Origin: Trileptium ribeirensis
Lineage: Eukaryota > Nematoda > Enoplea > Enoplida > Thoracostomopsidae
Assembly (NCBI GenBank): GCA_030248225.1
Contig: JASANE010028113.1
Span: forward strand, 1 to 64,000
Length of the DNA stretch: 64,000 nt
Reading direction: 5' to 3'
Part shown: piece after piece, positions 12,601-24,589 of the stretch
Layout: every line of letters starts with the position of its first letter
Numbering within the stretch: position 1 is the stretch's first letter
Position numbers and translations under genes: made by a program
The notes under the pieces: generated by a model
Told to the model about the DNA's origin: nothing
The model's database searches: none
The model's input: only the letters and a program-made list of their open reading frames with translations

Positions 12601-14012
12601 AGCATGTAAGGCAATCTATTTATCTAGGATAATAGCAATATTTGGGACATCCGGGCCAATACGCATCGTAGAAATTGAAATAGACTGAAGTTAACTATGG
12701 ATGTCACTTGTTTCTTATTCCGAGCTCAATGTAAATTTGGGCAATTTTTACGTTGATTGGTAAATATTTAATGCATTTTCCCTCCAAACATTTTGTAATC
12801 TATATTGATAAGGACAACGTTATATTATGATTGTTATACATAACGTTATATTGTCGAAAGGTGCATTGATGACTGACATAGCACTGCGCAAGTGCGTATT
12901 ATGTAACAGCCCGAAATGTTCTGAATTCGTAATGCATACAAAATGTGTTAAAATTCACAGGGAAGGAAGGGAATGGCCGACCGGATACCGGTGGAGTGTG
13001 ACCTCCGTATGAATTTACATAACTATGCAGTATCGTATTGATTATGAAATAAACAATTGTATCGCATTTATATTGTGTTTGTAAGGTCACACCCCACCAC
13101 CCGAAGGTGCCCGGGATGATTTTGGTACTGAACGCGAAAGAAAGTATTATGACTAGAGGTGTCCGGTCGATCCTTGTGAAAATCAAATTGATTGAATGAT
13201 ATGTGCCTAAATTGTTTTGTATTATTGTTTTGTATTTTATAGTTCTTGTTTCAAATAACGGGTGTGCGTTCGGAAGGGCTGGGGACCGACGGATGTTTCA
13301 GGAATCTTTTGTCGCAAGAGCAACTTTGGTCGCCCTGAGCCCGGTCCCAGCGCACACGCCATGGGATTACATTTAATCGTTAGTAGCTGCGGTGCATTTG
13401 TGCTTATTTAGTATACGTATATATGTAAGTATTTATGTGGGAAGTGAGCAGAGCAGTCGATTAATTGTGATAACAGAGTATTTTCAGCCTTGAAAAAATG
13501 CGACAGCAAATATCACGGGATAAGATTTCTAGGACATCATTTTAGGGTACACAACAAAAAGGGTCAAATTTCGGGTTTTCTACTAAACTAAGGGAAATGG
13601 GGTGACTAAACCATCTTAAGGACCCTCTAAAGGTGTCAAATTGGCCAGGCGCGTCAAAAAATTAGGTTCCCCTAAATATTTATGGACCCCCGAACAGGCG
13701 CTTAAGCCTCCAATTTCCTAAGCCCCAAAGGGTAACTAAAATAACAAAAAGTCCCCGAGTTTTGGAGCCCGGGACACTTATCGGGTCCTCCCCTAACTGT
13801 TTGGCTGAAAACCGGGGCCGCCCACCCCCGCGGGTCCGCTCAGAATCCCCTAAACTCCAACGGGACATCAAAATTTTAAATATTTTCCTCTTAAAAGGGT
13901 CTCTAGCAGGCCTTCTATAAAAGATACATTAAATTTTAAACTTTTATCAGCAGCCGGTCAGCCAGGGCATGATTCTGGTCCTGCCCCGACCGCATGCTGT
14001 TTTAGATCCCGA

Positions 14013-14162
14013 GATATCGGCAAAAATGTGCCGATATCCCTATGAGCAAACGGCGCCCTGAGCGCCGTTATATTTTGATTTTAAAATTTTCTCGCACCGA
14101 CCAGTGCGAGGTTTAGTTGTTTACGTGCCTTTCTTGGCACGTTTCGGCCACTGCCCACAGTG
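14013..14162 (+). promoter_or_regulatory. Cluster of five hairpins in the LTR
   Basis: Five perfect stem-loops follow one another. 14013-14038 has stem GATATCGGC, 9 bp. 14049-14069 has AACGGCGC, 8 bp. 14091-14110 has CTCGCAC, 7 bp. 14123-14142 has ACGTGCC, 7 bp. 14149-14162 has CACTG, 5 bp. Loops are 4-8 nt. The right LTR keeps all five (46989-47138), and the only stem change is C to T in the second hairpin, which turns a G-C pair into a G-U pair. The cluster lies about 270 bp upstream of the TATA box, so at DNA level it could be a protein-binding array. At RNA level it could act in the 3' end of the transcript. Function is unknown. Confidence 0.75.
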
Positions 14163-14431
14163 AGTTGTTTTGCCAGCAGCTTTCTCGACGATGCTACGAG
14201 TGTTTGTATGTAAGCTAGTTGGTGTTTTACGTCGGGGTTTGTGCACAATGTACAGAGGTTTGTGTAAATGCTCGGTCGCCGTTTGAAGTTGCCATTTCTT
14301 TAAATATGTTATCTATATTCTATATGTATGTGTAGTTGCATCTTAGGGCTCGAAAGTTTGCGCTGTCGTCAAATTTCCCTAGTTTTGTAGAGAACAGGCC
14401 ACCCGGTGAAAAAAAGGGGGTCCGCAGTCGA

Positions 14432-14439
14432 TATAAAAG
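14432..14439 (+). promoter_or_regulatory. TATA box of left LTR
   Basis: TATAAAAG within CGATATAAAAGGAAA is present at the equivalent place in the right LTR. It would put the start of the transcript about 1.55 kb into the LTR, leaving a very long R-U5 part. No AATAAA signal was found downstream within the LTR. Confidence 0.6.
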
Positions 14440-14827
14440 GAAACGGCATTTTTCAAAGTTGGGACCAGTCGAGCGTCTACACTTCAAAATTTGGTTGGTT
14501 TTGGCGGTGGTCGCCAATTTTAGAACTTTTCCTCTTGCATCGTTTTTGGCTTTTCTTTTGGTTTGATTTGCCCGGGTGGGTCTTCGGCTTGCAGACTTGC
14601 GGAAGAGACACGCCCGCGCCTTTCGTTCATGGATTTTTTCGAATTTTTGCGCAAGACTAGGAACAGGGGAGGCCCTTGCGGGTGCTGTGGTATCCACCGG
14701 ATGCCTCGCGCTCCCGTAAGTGATGCGCCCGCGCGGCGGATGGTGGGGTAAATTTCTGATAAAATAGTGGTCAAAATCATGGCAAAATTTGTTCAAAAGG
14801 GGGAGGCCCTGTGCTCGACTAGTTCCC

Positions 14828-14867
14828 CACCCACTGAGTAGTGTTTGCTGTGAACGCTCAGTGGGTG
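14828..14867 (+). repeat. Inverted repeat with 11-bp stem in LTR
   Basis: CACCCACTGAG and CTCAGTGGGTG pair perfectly around an 18-nt loop. The same pair is present in the right LTR (from about 47790). It lies about 390 bp downstream of the TATA box, hence in the transcript leader. Confidence 0.8.
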
Positions 14868-15043
14868 TATGGCTCAGCAACGCTTGGTTTTAATTTAAAG
14901 TGAAAATTTCGATTGAAGCTGATGTTTTTGGCAATTACTACGGTTTGGAGGTTTTATTGGTAATGAAGCGACGGATTGATAGCAAATATGGCACCGCAGA
15001 GTTTTCGACACGTGTTTAGCTCGGACGGATTTTTTCCATTGCG

Positions 15044-15093
15044 GACGCGTGGAAGAGGTCCGCCCGAGGACGCGTGGAAGAGGTCCGCCCGAG
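15044..15093 (+). repeat. 25-bp tandem duplication specific to the left LTR
   Basis: GACGCGTGGAAGAGGTCCGC plus CCGAG occurs twice in a row here and once in the right LTR (near 48007). It arose after insertion, or only one LTR lost it. It explains about half of the 49-bp length difference between the LTRs. Confidence 0.85.
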
Positions 15094-16435
15094 GTGTTTC
15101 CCGGAGTCTTAACGTCCTCGCGTAGTCCCAGGAAAGAGGCAGCCCTTGCGGGTGCTGGGGCGTCCACCGGATGCCTCGCGCTCCCGTAAGTGCTGCGCCC
15201 GCGCTTCTGCTATTGAGCAAGGCCACGTAAAAATTTTGCAGGATCAGAAACGGTGACAAAATGTCACATGCTTAACGCGAGGATCGATCTAGGACTAAGG
15301 CTTTAACAGCAAAACTTTGGTCTGATGGTTCCGCGTTTCAAAGAGAGCCCAATTGGAGCTCAAAAGATAGCATTTCGTTATCCAAAGGAAATTGCACGGC
15401 AAAAATGGGAATCAAATTTCTTACTACTTTCAAGTAATCCGCACGTGTACGTTGCCTCCAGGGAAGGTTTTGGCGTGTATAGTGTAAACAATTACCTCGT
15501 AGTGTGCACCCGATTGGGTGGTATTTTCATTTTGTTCTTGTTTATATGTTTTGTCAAAAAAGGGAAAACCAAAGAGTAAACGGTTGACTTGTGTACTTTC
15601 ATAGGTGGATTAGTCTGGTTTTAACTCACCGCGTTTCATTTCCAAGAAATATACAAACGACCATCGCTGTTTAGCACACGCTCCCCGTCCTTTTCCCCAC
15701 GCCGCCTCCCCACGCTACCTGCGACCACGGTGCCGCTGTACCTCCGCCCCATCCCCGCATTTCATTCAAAGGTTTACTGCGGCTAGGCATACTGGTGGAC
15801 CCACCCAAATCAATTCCAGTGACTCCTCAACGTTGAGAATTAGTCTATCCCCAATTCTCCAATTAACTCCTCTAGTGCTCGCAACCCCGCCCGACCCTCG
15901 TCGGTAACCAGTATGGTGCATAGGTCACACGTGCATCTCACCTCTGGAAATACCCTCGAACATCGCAAACCAATTTGACCCAGCTAGCTGTACCTCAGAT
16001 CTAATCGAGGTACAACGATCCCAACTCCGCGTATTCAGACCCAAGGGTTACGGAATAACCCTTCGGCCCATCCAAGTCTTTCGGAAACGGGTCCTGCTGC
16101 TAGGGTGTTTTGATCTTGGTATAGGGTAGGGGACCCAAAAACAGAATGTGAGGGAATGACGGGTCAGCCTTATTACTTGTAAGCAGGCTTAGGGGGTGAC
16201 CCTCCCTCGGGGGAACTCCATGCCACTTGAGTGGCCAGTGGGCCACTATAGGGGCCAGGCCAAACACCCTTGTAAACCCGCCGGCAGCCTGCTAAGCTAA
16301 GCTGTTCCCCTCAGTCAGACCTGGGTCCACCGGGAAATCGTGTAAGCCGGGGTTGTCCGGGCACCACAGTGAGTATTGAGAGTGGCGCAGCTGGGATCCC
16401 TTAGGGCCAGAACTGGTCCTAGTACATAAATAAAT

Positions 16436-16450
16436 TGGGGGCCACGCCGT
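16436..16450 (+). promoter_or_regulatory. Candidate primer-binding site
   Basis: TGGGGGCCACGCCGT begins 9 nt after the LTR ends. TGG followed by a GC-rich stretch is the form expected for pairing with the CCA end of a tRNA. The first seven bases match the start of a tRNA-Pro-type site, but the rest does not fit well, so the primer tRNA is not identified. Confidence 0.55.
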
Positions 16451-18287
16451 GAGTGCGTACCTAATAATAAATTTTCGGGATAAAGGAGTTTTCTTTTGGG
16501 CCATTAGCTGTAGAGCCTCTCGCACCCCATAATTGTTCACTGGTGATGACACAACGGCCCTGGTTTGACATGTTGGATTTTCGTAAATTTAGTACATAAA
16601 GCTGGTTGCCATTTTTATGTGCGTAGCATTATTGTCGCTAGCCTGTATGTCGTAATGTGGTAAAGAATGTTTTCACGTTCGGGTAAGAAGTGTACGTAGT
16701 AAGCTCATGTTCTCCAGGGGTCATAGCGGGTAGTGAGCGTCTTGGCCAAATTAGGCATAGCGTCGCGAACCAAAATAGTGCGGTTTGGAGTTAGTATTTA
16801 CTGTCTTGAGGGGATTTTGACTGGAGCTCGCGCCCCTGGGTAGTGTGAGCTGAATGCTGATAAGAAACGTGAATGCGACGGTAAAGATATGGCGGGACAG
16901 TAATTCGGCATCCGGTCGTTTTCGGAACGATGTGCGCGTGTGGGCGACCGTGCTTGTGGCAATGTGTATGGAAGCTAACTGGCGTTGTTATTTCAGGACG
17001 ATCAAGATTGTGCGATTTACTGGAAGTAATAATTAAAGCTGCGTTGGCGTTTATTAGTGACTATCTTAATCGCCTTATTAACATCGCATTAATTTACTGC
17101 GGTAATCTTTGCTGGTGTCATCGCCAGACGCTGCTACGTTTCTGGGTTGGACTGTTACGATAAAAAACTTTGTCGGCCGACCAAGCACCACTAGCCGAAT
17201 CGTCTTTGTGACTGAGTGGTCGTGGACATTTTGCTCTCGCCCGACACTACTCTAGCAGTCAGCGTTGCCGCTCGGGACGAGTGCGCGTACGTTTCATGGT
17301 CGACGTTATCAGCTTTTGAGCCAAACATTTCCGGATCGTTAATCGAGCGGCCGATATCGTGACCTGTGTGTATTCATTGAAATTCATACACCGCAGCAAG
17401 GTCGCCCACCAGCTCGATTCGACGGAAAAGCCGCGGGGACGAAGCAGTAGAAACTCGACGTGAGGAACTGTGACTGCCACTTTGCCAATTGATTTCATGG
17501 TCAGTATAAAACATTGTTGTATGATAACTACGTATTTTGTGTTTTGGCTAGTATGGGCTCGGTGGATAGAAGTTTTTGTGTATATGACCGGCAACAAAAA
17601 AAAATTTTTTTTGGGGCTAACTAACTGTGAAATTGGCTCTCTATTTTTGTCTTTATGCTATGGTGTTGCACGTACTTCCGAACTGAGATCTCGGGAGGTC
17701 CTGGTAATCCGTTAGGAAATTTTGATTTTTCACCGAAATAACTGGTTGGCGTGATCTACATCGATTTTGTTGCCTAGGATTCCTGTATAAACCCCGGTAA
17801 CGTGAAACCGTACGGTTAAAACCAGCTGTGAATAGTACGCTTGACCACCTTTTACTACTAAACTGTGAGTGTTTTGCTAGATTTAGACAATCCCGTGTGA
17901 CGAGCAAGCATCGATTTGAGGATGAACATATAGGTTATACGTGGCAGGTATAATAAGAAATAAACTTTCAAAGTGACGCGAAGCGAAAATTTTACACGAT
18001 CAGGTACATACCTAAGAAATAAATACACGAGGATTCTAGTTAACTGAAATTCTGCTCAACGGTAGAGCATTCCGCAGTAAAGTAAACACATATAGCAAAT
18101 TATATATTATATCATCCGTACCCACGTCAGACTGGGACCACGGACGCCACACAAATTGAAACAAGTAGGGATTGATAACTAAATTCGGAATCGAAATGTC
18201 ATTGCCAGCGAGTGCAAATAGGAATCCAATAAGTAGCGCAGCGTGAACGACGAATATAGGAAGTGGCGAGGCCAATACGGCTGGTAG
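16451..18287 (+). other. Long retroelement leader, no gene recognised
   Basis: This is the sequence between the primer site and the open Gag frame. The small ORFs here show no motifs. The frame leading into Gag opens at 18288, after a TAG at 18285. Confidence 0.5.
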
Positions 18288-19238
18288 TACAACTGGACCG
18301 AGCCCCACTGTTTTGGGAGACCCCTAGTTGCAATTCTGCAGCAGTTGACGCAACGAAACACGACGGCTCCCATCATTCAGGTACGGGATATCCCACTATT
18401 TTCCGGAGCCGACGGACAGGACTTTGAAGCCTGGTTGGCTACATATGACAACTTGACTGACGCAAACGGGTGGACTCTGGACCAGAAACTAATTTGCTTT
18501 CCAACCGTGCTGAGAGGGGAAGCCCTCAAGATATACGAAAGCTTTCCCGACTGCCAAAAGCAAACTTATGAGGCTCTTTGTTACAATATGGGCTTTATGT
18601 ACTCGTCATCGCAACGCAACGAGGACGCTTTAATAACGCTACGCATGCTGGTGCAGGGGGAACGTGAATCGGTTGCCTTGTACGGACTTGACTTGTAAAA
18701 CCTAGTGGACAAAGCGTTCCCGGAGGCCGAAGGTGAACAACCCGATGCATTATTTCAAAAGTTTCTCCGACAAGGACTGCGACGGGAACTAAAATCTGGC
18801 GTAATAGGAAAGACATACCCGTCTTTTAAGCACATGATGGACAAGCTCAAATACAAGGAGGACGCCATTCTAGCATCCCAGAAAGAGGTAATAGGAATAC
18901 CGGTTCGCAAGAGCAGCCGGTCCAAAACAGTAAACTGCATGTCGCAAGGAAGTGAGAATACCCAACTGGTAGATCAGATCCGCGAAGCCCTGGCCGAGAA
19001 TAAGTGCACTACAGCTGGTAGCGATGCTACCATTGCCCGGCTTATCGATCTGCTAGATAAACACACCGAACAGCTCCAGCTGAACGCGATGATGCAGAAT
19101 AGTGTGACCCCGGGAGCCGTCGCTAACGGTATTCCAGCAGCACCCATAGGTAATCAGTGCTTTCGATGCGGTTTTATAGGAATTTTGCACGGGAATGCCG
19201 TAGTACCAAACCGACGTGTACGACCCACTCCTAAATGA
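18288..19238 (+). pseudogene. Gag (retrotransposon capsid/nucleocapsid), broken
   Basis: One frame runs from 18288 to 19238 with an in-frame TAA at 18696. No ATG is present at the start, and the first usable start-like codon is TTG at 18345. The N-terminal part matches the Ty3/Gypsy capsid pattern: LFSGADGQDFEAWL, then QKLICFPTVLRGEALKIY. A basic and coiled middle (QLVDQIREALAENK) follows. At 19158 a zinc knuckle begins (CFRCG), but a one-base loss at about 19180 throws the rest into the next frame, where NFAREC supplies the last Cys (the His position reads Asn). The usual role is to coat and package the element's RNA. Confidence 0.85.
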
Positions 19239-19274
19239 ATACACCCGCTTGGCAAGACGCGCGGCCCAGGCTAT

Positions 19275-19944
19275 ATGCCGAATGCACCCTCGCCAACCGT
19301 TAACGGTTATCCTAGTGCACTCCCGCAGTATAGCAATCGTCCCCGTTATCGAGTAATTGAACACCGAGGAGCAGGTCGATCTTCTCGATGCGATGAATGG
19401 AATCAACAGCGGGTGCCTGTAGGTTACGGGCAGCAAGGATATTACAGTCCTGAACCTGCCCCGAATGCGTATGGAAACTACGGCCGAACTGACTATTACA
19501 ACCGATCGCGTGTCCGCGATACTAACGGACCTAACAATTGGCACAATATCTATAATGCTGCACCTAGCGCACGCTACATAGGCCAATCATAACCACTGTC
19601 AGCTGAAGCAGCACCATTCCGCCCGCGGGACACCCAGTAACTGCTGGAGCCACGCTAATCAAGCAGGGACAGCCCCTCGAGCCAGACCTTCACCGGCGCC
19701 TATGAGTCAAAATGACCAATCTGGCCGCCGCAACGCAGGAGTTATGTCAGTAACTCGAGCAGCTGACCCCGAGGTCGAGCACCGTTTAGACGTTATGCGA
19801 CACGAAATGTCAACCTTAGAGGAACGCGCAGGAGCTGGTTTGAATGCCCGATCGGCACAAATTAACGCTATGATCACTGGAGACATTGCAAAATACACAT
19901 ACGGTGACCTAAACCTTGAAAGCGAAACACGAAGGCCTGGATGA
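19275..19944 (+). pseudogene. Gag C-terminal extension, Tyr/Asn/Gly-rich, in pieces
   Basis: Two open pieces follow the nucleocapsid: 19275-19592, rich in Y, N, G, P and R (NAYGNYGRTDYYNRS), and 19702-19944, a charged helix-like piece (VEHRLDVMRHEMSTLEERAG). They lie in different frames, so at least one indel separates them. The first has the composition of a low-complexity RNA-binding or phase-separating tail. Assignment to Gag is from position only. Confidence 0.5.
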
Positions 19945-20196
19945 ATTTGGACCCGAACAAAGCCCATATCAATTGAACTTATTGCAAACGAACAGAACAC
20001 CAGCACGAGTATTGCCGGAAGCGACCAGGTCGTGGGGCGACAATGGGGAATACAGCGCAATTGACAGCGAACTGCCTAACACAGCAGAAGTAGGGCGTAG
20101 CAAGAAACAAATTAATTATAAAGTGGAACGGCGCTCGGCTTCATTGTCTCCGACCCCTGGCGCGCAGGGTGTCACTCGTGACCCTGTGAGTAATGG

Positions 20197-21069
20197 TTGG
20201 CCAACCTACTTATGTGTATATCAAAAATGGAGTCAGCGCGAAGTGATGGAAACCGAGATACCGAGAGGAGTGAGAGGGGAGGAGGAGTTGAGGATCTAAG
20301 GGAACCAAAGGAACCTAATGTACCTGATATGCCGAGTGAGAAATATGGGAGATGGCCGTTCGGACTTCGGGGGCCGATTAATAGGGCATCCGTGTCTAGC
20401 AATGACTCAAACGCTGGCACGTGTAACCCATCTCAGGCGGCTGCATATCGGAGGAAACCTAATGGACTTATGGATGGAGAACCTAACGAACCTAATGGAA
20501 TGGAACCTAGAGAGACGCCGTTCGGACTTCGGGTGCCGGTTAATAGGGGTCGCGTGTCAGGCGATGGCTCTACCGCCGGCACGGCACAACCTGGTGAACC
20601 CACGAATTTTCACAGGCTTATTCAAAATTGTATGTGTGTAGCGGAACCAGAAGAACCTGCGGAGGAATCAGCGATCTCAATGGAACATAATGGACTTGCG
20701 GATACCGAGAACCTAGTGGAACCTAACCTAGCGGAACTTAATGGATGGAATGGAGTACTGAGTAACATAGCGGAAGGGAACCGAGAACCAAAGGAACTAA
20801 ATGAACCTAACCTAGTGGATGCATCCGATACTAAACTGGCTCCCACCAATTTGGGGCGGCCGCGTGAGGCCCCTGTAGCGTTTCAACCGACCGGGGAAAA
20901 CCGTAAAGGACACTGGTCAGGTGCGACGGAGACCTTCGGAAAACGGGTCAGTCCGATTGTCCTAACTCCGTTCAAAATTCGAAAGCGTATGTGTACCCTA
21001 GAATCTTTATGGCTCATTCAAGTTAACTTGAGTGCAGTTTGTTTTAGCTATGTCCAACAGTCTAACTGA
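20197..21069 (+). CDS. Unknown ORF with EPN-rich and 54-residue repeats
   Basis: This is a 290-residue open frame of unknown function in the giant element. It is rich in Glu-Pro-Asn runs (EPNEPNGMEP, KELNEPNLV). A module starting PFGLR occurs twice, at about 20356 and 20518, exactly 162 bp (54 residues) apart, with matching tails (INRASVSSNDSNAGT and VNRGRVSGDGSTAGT). Near the end a GENRKGHWSG motif lies at about 20893-20922, and it recurs as GEDRRGHWPG on the far side of the spacer. No catalytic motif or membrane segment was seen. It may be part of the Gag polyprotein or an accessory protein. Confidence 0.55.
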   Translation: MANLLMCISKMESARSDGNRDTERSERGGGVEDLREPKEPNVPDMPSEKYGRWPFGLRGPINRASVSSNDSNAGTCNPSQAAAYRRKPNGLMDGEPNEPNGMEPRETPFGLRVPVNRGRVSGDGSTAGTAQPGEPTNFHRLIQNCMCVAEPEEPAEESAISMEHNGLADTENLVEPNLAELNGWNGVLSNIAEGNREPKELNEPNLVDASDTKLAPTNLGRPREAPVAFQPTGENRKGHWSGATETFGKRVSPIVLTPFKIRKRMCTLESLWLIQVNLSAVCFSYVQQSN

Positions 21070-21880
21070 AACATGCGGACTAATGGCAAGTCAGAGATGG
21101 CTATGAAGAATGTTTCAATTGACATAGCTAGCCGATTAGGCAACCATTGAGTAAGCGCAGACTATGTAGGACAAGTTTTACTGCTTCGGGTAGCTAGGAT
21201 TAACGTTTTATTTAATTCACATATATCTTCCCATTCAATTCAGAAATATTTCCCAGTCGCTATAATTATTTCATCTTAATAGGAATCGTTTGCTATTACA
21301 GTATTCCAATGCCCTTTTTTGTGGACTCGATATACTTTTCAATTAATTTTGCTCAGTATAGGCGATGAATTCTTTAAATTTTACACTTTCAATGGTTTAT
21401 CAGTGTTGCAATACTTTTCCGTTAAATTTGATTACGTGATTTATCATATTTGCGTTCGTGAGTAAGCTTATGCTTATGCAGTTATATGCTAATTTAAGAG
21501 CCAATGTAGAGGTTTTCGGGGAATGTAAAAATATGCTATATCGTTCTCGATATTGTAAGCCAAAGTTTAAGCCTTAGCGTGAGCTCTTTGCATCATATAC
21601 TAAACTAAGTCTAAACTGGGATATTCTCGCCCTTCGTGTTCCTTGTACTGAGCTGTTCTTTTTCTAAGGATATAACGTCCGGGACGTAAAACTAACATTT
21701 ACCACTTCGAGTATTAATTGAGATTTTAGCTGATTCAGCAGATATAACTCTTTCACAGTTTGTTTATGCTTAAAGGTGACTCTTTCACAGTTTGTGTTTG
21801 CTTAGAGGTGACTCACAGATTGCATCAGAAATTTACGAACTTTTAAGTGTAATAACGGAAACTTGCGACTGACAGTTATT

Positions 21881-22262
21881 ACTGGCCTGTCCACAATCCT
21901 CCGAAAATTGGGGGGAACTTCGGGGGCCCATGTTCATTCTTCGGGGAAAATTAAAAGTGGGGGAATAACTTGTGCTTAAAAGTACTAAATATTTCCATAT
22001 TTTCATGCATTTTTACTACCGTGAATGTATTTTCAAGCTAAATAACGGTATTTTAGCCTAATATATAGTGGTAATTCATGTTTGAAAACAATTTGCAAAC
22101 AAAAAACATAGATTTTCAGACATAAAAAATTATAGGAGTTAGTTGAACATGGGGGTTTCGGCCGAGTGGGGGAGACGGACATGGGGGAAAATTTCACGAA
22201 CATGGGGGGATTTGGAAAGTGAAAAGGGGTACCTCCCACCCCCTCACTGTGGACAGGCCAGT
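21881..22262 (+). mobile_element. Small inverted-repeat transposon (MITE), copy 1
   Basis: The ends ACTGGCCTGTCCACA and TGTGGACAGGCCAGT are perfect inverted repeats. The subterminal regions carry repeated CATGGGGG/CCCCCATG motifs. There is no coding capacity. Three-base direct repeats flank it (ATT, or TTA if the boundary is moved), which fits a PIF/Harbinger-type target but does not prove it. Confidence 0.75.
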
Positions 22263-24589
22263 ATTAATATTTCACTTGCAGGAACTTTGCTAAGCAAGAT
22301 ATTTTCCGCATTTTATTGTTTGAAGTGTCACGGCAATGTAAATTGTGGTTCTGCCTTGATATTATTCAGTTAATATTCGCCTTCTCAAACTTTTTTGAAA
22401 GTATTTAGGGAAACCGAACTGGGGGTCCTAGATCGAAATGGCGCTGTTGGTGCGAGAAATTTGCCTCTCCCAGGTCAAAATGGGGTCTGCAGATAGACCG
22501 GGGGACTGAAATATTAAAAAATAGTATAAATAATCGTTTCGCTGTAAATATAATTAATAATAATGCCAATGACATAGCGAGACCCTATCGACTGACGGTA
22601 ATTTTGGTGTTTCAGCAGCGCAGGGCAAAAATTTAGGTATTTTTTAATTTCGTAAAGAAAAACTGGCATATTTTTCCTCACATAAAATGGCCTATTTTTG
22701 TCAGACAGAAAAGTTCCTGCAGAATTGAACTGTCCAAGCCGAATATACCTTGGGATGAATTGGCCGCACCTGGTTGAGGCAGAACTGCCTTAGAGCCCCC
22801 GCCAATGTGGGAAAGCCATTGAGTTTTACGTTTGCATTGTTTACTTTAAGATTAAAGCGTGCGTCCCCTACGACAAAAATATATGAAGTAATGTCGACTA
22901 GCTGTGGCAGTGGCGATACGCAATTGTTTCCAAAGGTAAAGATATTGAATGAAAGTATATATTATCGCTCCTTTTATCTTGTGATACGTAATTGAATTTT
23001 TATATTTTGATGTTTCTCTATGCATAGCCGTGGTTGTGGGAGAGAAAATTAAAATAGTGCACAGATTATGAAACGACCCATAGGTTACTGAATTATGTAC
23101 TTAAATTTAACTTGATGGGTCAAAGATGCGGGCATGATGGTTATTGTCGATTAAGTCAAAAAGCTTTGGTAGTCTAGTTAGTTGACTTGCGATATTACAC
23201 AGCAGTATTTGTATAGACCACGACCCATCGACGTCCCATAACTACTGACTAACTGCAGGGCGCCGGCTTTACCACACGTTTACAAGAAATTATTAAAGGT
23301 CAGCCGTTAAAAAACCAGACGACTTATGGATTTCACAGCCTTTGCCCACCATTATTCGTAGCGCTCAAAAACAGTTGCTTAACGAAAAATCGCTTTAGAA
23401 CAAAGGTGCTGCTCTCAACGAGAACATATTTCTCATATTCTGGTCAGATGCTTCTAGCAACTGCTGTAGCCTAAAATGTTGTGGCTTCCCCAATTTGGGA
23501 AAACGAAGCCCTAGGCGTGTTGACCAAGTTCATGAATTCCTGTCCCCCGGATAAATTTATTTCTCTTACAACTCCTACTTCAGGTGCTTTCTTATGCGTT
23601 TAAGAATTAAGAAATTTTTACAGATGGTCTAAAAATAAACAATTTTTTAATATTTTAGCAAAAAATTACCAATTTTTTCCCAGAAGTGCTATAAATAGTT
23701 CAAGTTATTTTTTTATAGATATGTACAATTGCAACCAGTCGTTAAATTACACATACTTGACGATATATGATTGTTACAAATGAACTGGTAGAATCGACTC
23801 CAGATAATTTATGTTCGTGCGCTCAGGAAACGCCCCGGTATAAAAGTGGTAGTTTGGAGAAACTAGAAGTTTTATGTTCCTGGATATCGCGGATGATTTC
23901 CGTTTGATTTACAGCGACTCGGTCGCCAGACAAAAATGCAGTGTTTTTTACAAATTAAAATTTGTTCTTTAGGATGACGTTTCTATATCGAGATGTAGTG
24001 CCAATATGAAAAAGAACAACCGCGCAACACGTAGCCTTGATTGCTTGTTTCCTTTAAAGACTGGTAATCATTTTAGCGTTTAACATAATTTAGTCAATTG
24101 AATTCAGGTACATTAAAATTAGATTAAAAATTCAAAATCTGAGGTTTCTATTTTATTTAGCGTTCTATAAAGGTATAACAGTACATCAATTGTTGCACTG
24201 AAGCAATGAATCCAGTAGAATTTCGTTCAATCAGCCCAAATAAGTAGAAATTAACTTTGTAAAAATTCATTTTTAATGTATATGTAATATTTATAATGTA
24301 TGCATTTTTAACATTTTGATCCAACTCGAGAACATCTCTTCCAACATGATGTGTTGTGCAAGAGTTATACATATCGACAGGTACGAAGCTTTTGCACGAT
24401 ATCTGTCATCGGACACGTATATGAATGTTAAAGTATAAAATGTCAGATGACCAAAATTTGTTTTAATTTGACATAACTTTTTGGAAAATGTGCGTTAGAA
24501 AACAATGGGAGAATAGAAACAGAAAATTAAATAGGTGATGGTGTAATAATGTAGTGGTTGAATAAATTTAATGTAATCACAACAACCAT

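Larger units (their letters stand above)
14661..15204 (+). repeat. Diverged internal duplication within the LTR
   Basis: 14661-14734 and 15131-15204 are two related GC-rich blocks sharing CCCTTGCGGGTGCTG, CCACCGGATGCCTCGCGCTC and a CCGTAAGTG end, 470 bp apart. Both contain CCCGTAAGTG, which also resembles a splice donor. The right LTR has both copies, with a deletion in the first. The duplication therefore predates this insertion. Confidence 0.8.
12902..16426 (+). repeat. Left (5') LTR, 3525 bp
   Basis: It aligns along its full length with 45885-49360. It starts TGTAACAGCCC and ends CTAGTACA. It holds a TATA box, a five-hairpin cluster, a long inverted repeat, a diverged internal duplication and a 25-bp tandem duplication absent from the other LTR. 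In a 217-bp sample (from about 15297) I count 13 differences from the right LTR, so the insertion is not recent. Open frames inside the LTR are not conserved as genes. Confidence 0.93.

Noticed and set aside
14320..14880. 186-codon minus-strand ORF in the LTR
   Set aside because: The right LTR keeps it only in part with frame changes. It overlaps the TATA box region on the other strand and has no motif.
15325..15579. 84-codon plus ORF in the left LTR with a hydrophobic C-terminus
   Set aside because: The same frame in the right LTR is open but starts ACG in place of ATG. The differences I read are nearly all amino-acid changing, which is what neutral drift would give.
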